From NCBI GenBank assembly GCA_949093475.1, contig CARXAY010000090.1, forward strand, positions 1-5,622: a stretch of DNA of 5,622 nucleotides, given 5' to 3'. A program made the translations under genes and the position numbers. Under the pieces are notes generated by a model. It was not told the origin of the DNA. It worked only from the letters and a program-made list of their open reading frames with translations, and made no database searches. This DNA comes from an uncultured Oscillospiraceae bacterium. Its GTDB lineage: Bacteria; Bacillota; Clostridia; Oscillospirales; Oscillospiraceae. Shown one piece after another: positions 1 through 5,622 of this stretch (position 1 is its first letter; each line of letters begins with the position of its first letter).

Positions 1-3000
1 GACCCACGCCGTCCATGGAGGTCTTGCCTTCGGGCGGATGGAGGATCAGGTTGGCGGTATACTGCTGGGGCTTGCCCTTGACCACCCGCGCCACCACGGC
101 GATGCCCTCGGGGGGCATGGTGAGGGTGGCGGTGGCGGTGACCACGCCGTCCGGCGCGGTCTCATAGCTCACCCAGACGGGGTGGAGCTGGAGGTTGGCG
201 GGGTTGACCAGCATATAGTCCAGCGTATAGCCGGGGGCGAGGGTGGTGGTGAGGGTAATGGTGTCGCCGGCGTGGACATGGCGCACGTCGGTCATTTTGC
301 CCTTGTTGTGGCCCACCACCAGATCGGCGTGGCCGAACTCATTGATGCCGCTGGCATCCACGAAGGAGGCCACGATGTTGTTTTCGTCGTAGAGCGTGCT
401 GCCGTCCAGAATGGCGTTGTCGTCGTCGGTGAGGGAGAGGGTGAAGCCGTAATCGGGCACGGTAGGCTTCGGCCCGCGGCGGTAGTGGACGATGAATTCC
501 GCATCCCCGGTGGGCATACGGAAGGTGGCAATATAGGTCTTGATGCGGCCGGTGTTGTCCGCCTTCTCGTCCAGCTTATACGTTCCGCGGTAGGCCGCGC
601 CGTCGGAGATGACCACCACCGACTGGACGTACCAGCCGGGGTCAGTGCCGTCGCCCTCCTCGTCCACGATGAAGGTCATGGTGACCTCCTCGCCTGCGGT
701 GGCCACGCCGGTGGCGCCCACCTGCGTGGTGGCGGGGACACGCTCGGGGTTGTTTTCCCCGGTGGTCATGCTATAGGGATGGAGGGGGACGGCCGCGCCG
801 CTGTTCCAAGAGCGGATGGTGGCGGAATTTGCGTGGGTAACATAGTTATTGTCGTAATCGATCTGGGTCACGTCCGCAGGGGTGGCGTTCAGGTCGCGGT
901 AGGTCTCGCTGACGGTGAGGGCATAGTCGGGCAGACGGCCGCTTTCCGGGTATTGGGAGAATTCCACCGTCACACCCGTCGAACCGGCGGGCATGAAGAA
1001 GGAGATGGTATGGTCGTCCTCCCACACCACGGAAATGCCCAGATTGCTCGGCCCGACGGTGACCTTGGAGACATAGTAGCTCTTGGCCGGGTCGATCTTC
1101 CCGTCCTTCATCTCGGTGTGCGCGTCGAACTCCACCTTGACCCACTGGCCCGCGGTGGCGTAGTCCCTGTCGTAAAGATCCGTGCCGTAAAGATGGCCCA
1201 CCTTGCCCAAGGTAAAGTCGGGGGTCGCAGAGGGCTGGTTGGTGTTGGGGTCAATGTCATAGACCGTGGCCTTGGCCCAGTTGTCCGCGAAGGGAATGGT
1301 ATTCCCGTCCTTGTCCTTCCCCGTGTTGTCCTTGTCCTTCACCGTCAGGGTGAGGGTGTTTTCCGGGTCTCTGGGCGGGATGCCGTAGGCGAACACCACG
1401 TCCACGATCAGCGTCTCGTCGGGCATATCCACAAAGACGTTGATGGGCACGCTGGTGCCGGTCTGGCTTGTGCCGTAGCCGCCGTTGTAGCCGTTGCCGG
1501 TGTAGGTGTAGGGATAGTTGCCCGACGCGCCGTAGGCGGTGATCGAGCGGATGTAGTAGCCGGGGGCTACGGTGATCTCGCCGGTGAGGGCGGTGTGCTG
1601 GGGCACGTCGTTGAGGATATGGTAAAGCCCGCCGTCCCGCCAGAAGGCGGTGTTGTCCGCCGAGCCTGTTCCGCTGGGGGTGATGGCGTTGATGATAGCC
1701 TGATTTTTCGGCTGCTCCTTGGGCTTATAGGTAATGGTCAGCTGGATATCCCCGTTTACGAGATCCGTCACCGGGAAGGTATAGTCCCCCTCTCTGGGCA
1801 GGGTCGAGCCGGTGGGGATCGCAGGGGTGGTGATGGGGATACGGATGCTGTTGGCGTCCACCGCCATCAGCTCCACCTCGTAGTCCTCGTCCACCTTGAC
1901 GTGGATCGTGACGGTAGACCCCTCAAAGACCGCCTCGATGGGATCGGGGCTGTAGGGATCGGTGGTCAGGTGTCCCGCGTTGGTGCGGCTGGCCAGCTCG
2001 GGCTTGACAGCGGCCGGGTCTGCGATCTGGTACGCCTCCACCACAGAGACGTTGTCCTTCATGCCGTCTACGCCCTTATAGGTGATGTTCAGCTTGTGGG
2101 TCTTCCGCAGGCCGTAGGTCACCCGCACCACGCAGTCCTGCTCGGGCATAGTGAAGGAATAGACGTTCCGATAGCCGTCCGCCTGTGCGATGTCGCTGGT
2201 GGTGATCAACGCGCCTGTTGAGCCATCCTCGTCGCGCTCGTACAGCTCCACCAGCACCTCCTGATAGGCCGAGTCCGCCTCCAGCGCCACCCAGACGGTG
2301 CGCCCGTCCCGGGTGTAGATGGTGTGGGCGGGCACGGCGGGGTCTTCCACCGCGTCGGGGGTGTTGTCGGGCTTGATGATGGAGGCCCTCCACGCCTTAC
2401 TCTGGGCCGTTACGGCGTTGGCCGCGTCGATGGCGGTGTGAATGGGCACGGCCTGCTGGGTGAAGGTGTTTTGAATGTTGTGCTCGTGCTGATCCAGATG
2501 CTCGTCCTGCCACAGCTGCAATACCTCCGGGGCAGTGGCGCTGCCGTACTGCTTGGCCGCGTCCACATATTTCTGGTAGGCCGTGATATACAGATCGTAG
2601 CTGTGGATATAAATGGTCTTATAGTCCGGGTCTTCATATTTCCGCACGCCGTCGGCGTTGACCTCCACCTCCCGGGGCGCGTTGGGGGCGTAAATGGGCT
2701 TCAGGTCGGTCTGATAGCTGGCCTTGGTCATCAGCTCGTCGTAGACCTGCTTGGCGGCGAGGTAGGCCCGGCGCACCTCCCGGTAGCCGCTGGCGTTGGT
2801 GTTGTCCTTCTCCTCGCTTTGGAAGATGCTCAAGAGGTAATCCTGAACCTGCGCGGCGGTGAGGTCGTAGTATTCATACGCCACCGTGGAGTCCGTGGCG
2901 CTCTTGGGCACGCTCTTGTGATAGGTGTCCTTCAGCCCGCCGGCGGAGGTGTCCGAATCAATGCGCTCTCGCAGCTCCCAGAGGATATCGGCAAAGTCGG

Positions 3001-5587
3001 CGGCGTCCGCGTCGCTGTAAAGGTCGCCGTAGAGGTTTTTGCGGAAGCCGGTGAATATGGCGGCGCCGCCGCTGTCCTTGAGGACAGTGGCGGACAGGTC
3101 AAGTCCGTTGATCTGGGTGCGGAAGGTGGCCCGATCCGGGGCGGAGGCCAGCAGAGCCATGATCGTGCTGCTCCCCGTCTCCGGGTCAAGGGGAGTGGTC
3201 AGGTCGCCGGGATGCCATACCTTGCCCACCCGGTTGGTGTCGCCGCCCAAGCTGCCCGACAGGGTGGCCGCCGAGCTGGAGACCCACGGCAGCTTGCCGT
3301 CGGTCTTCGGATTGGGGCTCTTTACCGCCCTGTGGTCGGAGGGAGTCTGGGTATCGTCTTCATAGACGATGCCGCTATATACCATGGAGGACACATTTTC
3401 GTCGTCATAGGCCAGATAGCCCAGCTGGGCCACGTTGGTGTCCTTCACGGGGGTGGCGGGGTCTGTCGTTTGGTGATAGACCTCCAGCGTCGCCTTGTGC
3501 CGCGCGGCCTTGCGGTAGATCACCTCCACGTCGATGTCGCTGGCGCCCATGACAAAGGTGATGTCGCCGCCCATGGGCAGGAGGATGCCGTAGTCCGGGT
3601 TGGGAATGGGGTTTCCGTGTCCGTCATCCACGGTCAGCCGGTTGTCCGTCTGATACGCGCCGCCCACTGCGTCGATCTTCACGTCCGGGATGGTGTATCC
3701 CTGCTGGAGGAAGTTATACGTCCGCACCAGCACCTCGTAGTCTGCGTGGGTCTCCACATGGACGCGCACACCCTTGTCCTTGGTGGCCATGCCCATCGGG
3801 CCGTCCGCATGGGTCAGCCCTGCGTGGCTGCTGTTGGGGTGCGCCACGGCGGGGTCAAAGGAGTTGATGGTGTTGGTGTCGGGGGTGGGGTCATAATTCT
3901 CGTCCAGATTGGTGGTGATGGTGGTCTCGTTGCCCGTCCGGTAATTTGAGTCGCCGGGCTGGGGGATCTCCGAAAGGAAGACCCGGAAGTCGTCCCCGTC
4001 CGTGTGCTGGAAGGTGACCGTGACCGTGATCACCCGGGGGGGCGGGCCGAACACCGGGATCACAAAGTTGTGGTTGGAATCCTGCTGGTTGGGGAAGCTG
4101 TGGCTTCCGTCGGGGTTGGTCGTCCGGGCCACATCGGAGGTAAAGGGATGGGTCACGATGGTTCCGTCCGCCGCAGGATAGGTGACCACGACGGTGGCGG
4201 TATAGCCGATCTGGGCATGAACCTTCAGTTTCATGCCCAAGCCGCTGTATAGCTGTTCGATCTGCTCGCCGTCGGCGTCCGCCCATACGGGCCAGACGGC
4301 GGGGTCGCCGTCCACCTCCAGCCGCGCGGTGTTCTCCGTGCTGCCGCCGTTGATGATCTTCAGCAGCGCCGTATATTCCTCGTCGTTGGCCTTGGGCGGC
4401 TCAGGATTGAAGAGGTAGAGGTCGCCGGTAAAGTTGGTGAGTAGCTTCAAGTCGCGGTCAGGGTTGCGGGTGGTGACCCGCTCCCAAGCCGCGTAGGTGT
4501 CGTCCTCGGTCTCGCCGTAGGTGCTTGCGCCGTATTTCCCTGCGCCGATGGAGAAGTGGGTGGCGTTGCGCAGCAGGCGCAGGTGCAGCCGATCCTCGCC
4601 GCCGTACTTCTTCAGGCGGAAGGGGATCAGGAGAAGATACTGGTAGTCGCTGTCCGGGTCGTTGGGGTTCTCGCTGGTGGGATCTTTCTTGCTGCCGTTG
4701 CCCGAAGCGGACGGGGGGGTAATGACATTTCCGTCCTTGTCGGTGGTCGGCCCTGTGTAGACAGCCCCTCCCAAACGGCGCTGGGCCGCGGGGGTGGCTT
4801 CAATGTCCTCCAGCTCCAAGGAGACGTAGGTCATGCGCCAGTCCCGATTCCAGCCGTCATTTGCGTTGGTCAGGATCTGTTCGATGGAGGGGTCGCTGAT
4901 CTCCTCCTGCGTGATGAGGTCGGTGGCAGGCTTCAGGCCGGTCTCCGCCCGCAGGATGGTATAGTTCCCGTTCCACTGCGTGTTGGCGGGATAGGCGGTG
5001 TTGTTGATGTTGGCGTCGGCAATGGTCTGCCGATACGCCGCGCGAACCTCTTCCTCGGTGGGGTTGGCGGGATCGGCCCCGGCGGGCAGGTAGTTGGAGT
5101 CGTAGTAGGGCTCAATGACCTCGTTGTCATAGTAGAAGCCGCCTTCAAAGGAGGTCAGGCCCTCGCCGCTCTCCAAGAGCTTGAAGACCTCCTTGCGGTC
5201 GATGCCGACGCCCACCCAGAAGATGGTCTTGTTTGCCGTTGTGGGGTCGATATCGCTGCTCTTATACTGCCGCCACTCGTTGCCCGGCCCGTCATCGTTG
5301 GAGCTGTCGCTCTGGTCATAGCCTGCGGGAATGGGCAGGCCGCCCAAGGTGATGCCCGCATCCGTCGTCGCGCTGGTTTTATAGTGATGGTTGTCCCCCA
5401 AAAAGTCCACAAAAAGGTTGGGCCGACCGTTGCTCTTGTCGCGGAAGTCCAACTGCTCCCCGGAGGTGACCCCGCCCGCCGTGGCCTCTGCCGCGTGGGC
5501 AGAGGGCATCAGCCCTGACAAGTCAGAGCTAAGCAGCAGGATACTCAAGGCCAGAGCCAAGAGCCTTTTCAGCTTGTGTTTCAACAT
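1..5587 (-). CDS. Giant secreted beta-repeat surface protein (3' end missing, 1862 codons seen)
   Basis: I do not recognise a named gene. The frame opens at ATG 5587, 6 bases after AAGGAAGTG, and runs unbroken off the window; the stop is not seen. Order of parts: signal peptide (1-32), N-terminal beta-rich region (about 33-446), repeats R1 and R2 (447-692), a linker, a helical block (about 859-1068), repeats R3-R8 (1089-1836) and the start of R9. Repeats close with strands such as FTMPEQDCVVRVTY and FRMPTGDAEFIVHYR, as in divergent InlB B-repeat domains of Firmicutes surface proteins. The protein is rich in Asp, Thr, Pro and Gly and has one cysteine (C1152), as is usual for exported Gram-positive proteins. 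No catalytic motif is apparent. The inferred role is structural or adhesive, at the cell surface or in the medium. Wall anchoring would be encoded beyond base 1. Codons end mostly in G or C throughout, with no sign of a transferred patch. The coding call is very secure; the function is not. Confidence 0.95.
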   Translation of the reverse strand, partial: MLKHKLKRLLALALSILLLSSDLSGLMPSAHAAEATAGGVTSGEQLDFRDKSNGRPNLFVDFLGDNHHYKTSATTDAGITLGGLPIPAGYDQSDSSNDDGPGNEWRQYKSSDIDPTTANKTIFWVGVGIDRKEVFKLLESGEGLTSFEGGFYYDNEVIEPYYDSNYLPAGADPANPTEEEVRAAYRQTIADANINNTAYPANTQWNGNYTILRAETGLKPATDLITQEEISDPSIEQILTNANDGWNRDWRMTYVSLELEDIEATPAAQRRLGGAVYTGPTTDKDGNVITPPSASGNGSKKDPTSENPNDPDSDYQYLLLIPFRLKKYGGEDRLHLRLLRNATHFSIGAGKYGASTYGETEDDTYAAWERVTTRNPDRDLKLLTNFTGDLYLFNPEPPKANDEEYTALLKIINGGSTENTARLEVDGDPAVWPVWADADGEQIEQLYSGLGMKLKVHAQIGYTATVVVTYPAADGTIVTHPFTSDVARTTNPDGSHSFPNQQDSNHNFVIPVFGPPPRVITVTVTFQHTDGDDFRVFLSEIPQPGDSNYRTGNETTITTNLDENYDPTPDTNTINSFDPAVAHPNSSHAGLTHADGPMGMATKDKGVRVHVETHADYEVLVRTYNFLQQGYTIPDVKIDAVGGAYQTDNRLTVDDGHGNPIPNPDYGILLPMGGDITFVMGASDIDVEVIYRKAARHKATLEVYHQTTDPATPVKDTNVAQLGYLAYDDENVSSMVYSGIVYEDDTQTPSDHRAVKSPNPKTDGKLPWVSSSAATLSGSLGGDTNRVGKVWHPGDLTTPLDPETGSSTIMALLASAPDRATFRTQINGLDLSATVLKDSGGAAIFTGFRKNLYGDLYSDADAADFADILWELRERIDSDTSAGGLKDTYHKSVPKSATDSTVAYEYYDLTAAQVQDYLLSIFQSEEKDNTNASGYREVRRAYLAAKQVYDELMTKASYQTDLKPIYAPNAPREVEVNADGVRKYEDPDYKTIYIHSYDLYITAYQKYVDAAKQYGSATAPEVLQLWQDEHLDQHEHNIQNTFTQQAVPIHTAIDAANAVTAQSKAWRASIIKPDNTPDAVEDPAVPAHTIYTRDGRTVWVALEADSAYQEVLVELYERDEDGSTGALITTSDIAQADGYRNVYSFTMPEQDCVVRVTYGLRKTHKLNITYKGVDGMKDNVSVVEAYQIADPAAVKPELASRTNAGHLTTDPYSPDPIEAVFEGSTVTIHVKVDEDYEVELMAVDANSIRIPITTPAIPTGSTLPREGDYTFPVTDLVNGDIQLTITYKPKEQPKNQAIINAITPSGTGSADNTAFWRDGGLYHILNDVPQHTALTGEITVAPGYYIRSITAYGASGNYPYTYTGNGYNGGYGTSQTGTSVPINVFVDMPDETLIVDVVFAYGIPPRDPENTLTLTVKDKDNTGKDKDGNTIPFADNWAKATVYDIDPNTNQPSATPDFTLGKVGHLYGTDLYDRDYATAGQWVKVEFDAHTEMKDGKIDPAKSYYVSKVTVGPSNLGISVVWEDDHTISFFMPAGSTGVTVEFSQYPESGRLPDYALTVSETYRDLNATPADVTQIDYDNNYVTHANSATIRSWNSGAAVPLHPYSMTTGENNPERVPATTQVGATGVATAGEEVTMTFIVDEEGDGTDPGWYVQSVVVISDGAAYRGTYKLDEKADNTGRIKTYIATFRMPTGDAEFIVHYRRGPKPTVPDYGFTLSLTDDDNAILDGSTLYDENNIVASFVDASGINEFGHADLVVGHNKGKMTDVRHVHAGDTITLTTTLAPGYTLDYMLVNPANLQLHPVWVSYETAPDGVVTATATLTMPPEGIAVVARVVKGKPQQYTANLILHPPEGKTSMDGVG
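2..67 (-). repeat. Start of a further repeat, R9 (residues 1841-1862), cut by the window edge
   Basis: QQYTANLILHPPEGKTSMDG has the alternating strand followed by a Pro/Gly turn with which such repeats begin ('Y-x-x-x-L-x-x-x-P-x-x-G'). This suggests that the repeat array continues beyond the window. Only the first strand is visible. Confidence 0.5.
80..451 (-). repeat. Protein repeat R8 (residues about 1713-1836)
   Basis: The unit opens with DYGFTLSLTDDDNAILDG, contains HAGDTITLTTTLAPGYTLDY, a near-textbook match to the A-G-D-x-V-x-L-x-A-x-x-x-x-G-Y core of divergent InlB B-repeats, and closes with LTMPPEGIAVVARVVKG (M1824). Confidence 0.8.
479..925 (-). repeat. Protein repeat R7 (residues about 1555-1703)
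   Basis: The unit opens with DYALTVSETYRDLNA, contains TAGEEVTMTFIVDEEGDG and GWYVQSVVVISDG, and closes with ATFRMPTGDAEFIVHYRR (M1691). At about 149 residues it is the longest copy. The opening P-D-Y-[AG]-[LF]-T pattern is shared with R8, suggesting these two are the closest relatives among the units. Confidence 0.8.
956..1360 (-). repeat. Protein repeat R6 (residues about 1410-1544)
   Basis: The unit opens with NTLTLTVKDKDNTGKDKDGN, contains AGQWVKVEFDAHTEMKDG and SYYVSKVTVGPSNLG, and closes with ISFFMPAGSTGVTVEFS (M1532). Compared with R3 it has an expanded first half carrying an Asp/Lys-rich turn at 1417-1429. Conservation of the closing strand is strong. Confidence 0.8.
1385..1702 (-). 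repeat. Protein repeat R5 (residues about 1296-1401)
   Basis: The unit contains HTALTGEITVAPGYYIRSIT and closes with INVFVDMPDETLIVDVVFAY (M1388). Between these lies a Gly/Tyr/Asn-rich loop at 1358-1373 (YPYTYTGNGYNGGYGT) not found in the other copies. Confidence 0.75.
1724..2098 (-). repeat. Protein repeat R4 (residues about 1164-1288)
   Basis: The unit opens with HKLNITYKGVDGMKD, continues with FEGSTVTIHVKVDEDYEVEL, and closes with YTFPVTDLVNGDIQLTITY, where F1271-P1272 replaces M-P and two extra residues widen the turn. The opening strand, 'x-x-x-L-x-I-T-Y', is well preserved relative to InlB B-type repeats. Confidence 0.75.
2114..2323 (-). repeat. Protein repeat R3 (residues about 1089-1158)
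   Basis: The unit reads RDGRTVWVALEADSAYQEVL and continues to the closing strand FTMPEQDCVVRVTY (M1147), the cleanest copy of the signature. It contains the only cysteine found in the readable protein, C1152. As bounded here it is the shortest unit (about 70 residues), because the opening strand seen in other units is not adjacent; that strand may lie before the helical block, near residue 697. Confidence 0.8.
2384..3013 (-). other. Helix-rich segment (residues about 859-1068) between repeats R2 and R3
   Basis: The composition changes sharply from beta-type to helical. Examples are DADAADFADILWELRERI around W870, YREVRRAYLAAKQVYDELM, YDLYITAYQKYVDAAKQYG, and the run from PEVLQLWQDEHLDQHEHN to W1066. 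Ala, Tyr, Gln, Lys and Glu dominate, and hydrophobic residues fall every three or four positions as in amphipathic helices. I see no clear long coiled-coil heptad and no transmembrane segment. The block resembles short helical bundle or spacer modules found within other large Firmicutes surface proteins (for example FIVAR-like helices), but I cannot assign a family. It may act as a spacer or binding module. Confidence 0.65.
3512..3781 (-). repeat. Protein repeat R2 (residues about 603-692)
   Basis: The first half reads KDKGVRVHVETHADYEVLVR (603-622). The closing strand is FVMGASDIDVEVIYR, with M680 followed by Gly rather than Pro. A preceding strand, DDFRVFLSEI, at about 531-540 may belong to the same unit, as in the longer C-terminal copies. 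The spacing and hydrophobic alternation match the other units. Confidence 0.7.
4007..4249 (-). repeat. Protein repeat R1 (residues about 447-527), degenerate
   Basis: The unit contains GLGMKLKVHAQIGYTATVVV (449-468), matching the shared 'G-x-x-V-x-V ... G-Y-x-V-x-x-V' half. Its closing strand, FVIPVFGPPPRVITVTVTF, has I510-P511 in place of M-P. It is the most divergent copy: the closing motif carries a Pro-rich insertion instead of the usual acidic turn. Boundaries are approximate. Confidence 0.6.
4250..5491 (-). other. N-terminal beta-rich region (residues about 33-446), family unassigned
   Basis: This first part of the mature protein does not show the repeat signature. Several strand-like runs stand out: FWVGVGID at 123-130, LTSFEGGFYYDNEVIEPYY at 144-162, YLLLIPFRLKK at 317-327 and RLHLRLLRN at 333-341. 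The sequence 'I-D ... L-x-S-F-x-x-x-F-Y-Y-D-x-x-V-I-E-P' resembles the opening strands of cohesin-like or other Ig-like surface domains, where a strand with a Y-D turn is followed by a hydrophobic pair and a proline. A cohesin is about 140-150 residues, so this would need large insertions, and the match is only by eye. An acidic, Ser/Pro/Asn-rich stretch at about 286-314 looks like a flexible loop or linker. Function unknown; ligand binding is possible but unsupported. Confidence 0.55.
5492..5587 (-). other. Signal peptide (residues 1-32)
   Basis: The protein begins MLKHKLKRLLALALSILLLS: a basic n-region (K3, K5, K7, R8), a hydrophobic core at about 9-19, then a polar c-region ending in A30-H31-A32 followed by A33-E34. 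An A-x-A signal peptidase I site is therefore most likely after A32, with cleavage after A33 also possible. No lipobox cysteine is present, so this is a standard Sec signal rather than a lipoprotein signal. Confidence 0.9.
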
Positions 5588-5593
5588 GGCTGA

Positions 5594-5602
5594 CACTTCC
5601 TT
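5594..5602 (-). promoter_or_regulatory. Ribosome binding site of the giant gene
   Basis: The minus strand reads AAGGAAGTG, one mismatch from the ideal AAGGAGGTG, followed by a 6-base spacer (TCAGCC) and ATG. This fixes the start. The frame is open further upstream to the window edge, but the only candidate start there is a GTG inside the Shine-Dalgarno itself. The window ends 20 bases upstream of the site, so no promoter can be judged. Confidence 0.85.
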
Positions 5603-5622
5603 TTGGGGGGTGTGGATGGTTG

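Noticed and set aside
1307..1340. Short direct repeat considered as a CRISPR or regulatory repeat
   Set aside because: There are only two 13-base copies, they are in frame, and they simply encode K-D-K-D. There is no array.
38..2221. 727-codon plus-strand open frame
   Set aside because: It is the exact codon-register complement of the minus-strand gene. The product is a His/Gly/Val-rich string with no domain pattern, which is what the complements of GTG, ACC/GCC and GAC codons give. It ends at the complement of the TCA codon for S1123.
2324..3949. 541-codon plus-strand open frame
   Set aside because: Same mirror register as above. It ends at the complement of the TCA codon for S547, and the composition is again an artefact of the sense codons.
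3891..4286. 131-codon minus-strand open frame, and shorter minus-strand frames such as 846-1145 and 2076-2393
   Set aside because: They lie out of frame within the giant gene. Their products are Arg/Pro/Gly-rich, as expected of shifted high-GC reading, with no recognisable domain.
4556..5518. 320-codon plus-strand open frame reaching into the signal peptide region
   Set aside because: Same mirror register. It ends at the complement of the TCA codon for S24. The minus strand has a ribosome binding site, a signal peptide and a coherent domain structure.
5588..5622. Upstream C-run and A-run considered as a promoter or terminator element
   Set aside because: Only 35 bases are available. Apart from the ribosome binding site there is no -10/-35 pair or hairpin that I can support.

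Overview
The window is almost entirely one very long gene on the minus strand. It starts at an ATG at 5585-5587, 6 bases after a strong Shine-Dalgarno sequence, and the frame stays open for 1862 codons until it leaves the window at base 1. The 3' end of the gene is therefore missing. I read the frame codon by codon, found no stop or frameshift, and the final codon register at bases 2-4 agrees with the start. Every other long open frame here is a shadow of this gene. Only the 35 bases at 5588-5622 lie outside it.

The product is a secreted, probably cell-surface, protein. It has a Gram-positive-type signal peptide (residues 1-32). Next comes an N-terminal beta-rich region of about 410 residues that I cannot assign securely. 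Two degenerate beta-repeat units follow (R1 and R2, about 447-692), then a helix-rich, alanine-, tyrosine- and glutamine-containing segment (about 859-1068). Six more beta-repeat units come next (R3-R8, about 1089-1836), and a ninth begins at the window edge. The repeats share a pattern of [AED]-G-x-x-V-x-V, then [GDAS]-Y-x-V-x-x-V-x-V, a variable loop, and a closing strand of the type F-x-M-P-x-x-D-x-x-V-x-V-x-[FY]. That pattern resembles the divergent InlB B-repeat / bacterial repeat domains of large Firmicutes surface proteins.

The organism is most likely a high-GC member of the Clostridia, such as a gut Oscillospiraceae-like bacterium. This is inferred from the AAGGAAGTG ribosome binding site, the Lys/Arg-Leu-Ala signal peptide, the strong preference for codons ending in G or C, and the style of giant, cysteine-poor, Asp/Thr-rich secreted repeat protein. 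No species can be named from the sequence.

No cell-wall anchor (LPXTG), S-layer homology domain or dockerin is visible. If present, it lies in the missing C-terminus. There are no RNA genes, mobile elements, CRISPR arrays or recognisable regulatory systems. The most interesting features are the repeat architecture, a helical block that appears to be inserted within a repeat unit, and a set of long antisense frames fully explained by codon choice.
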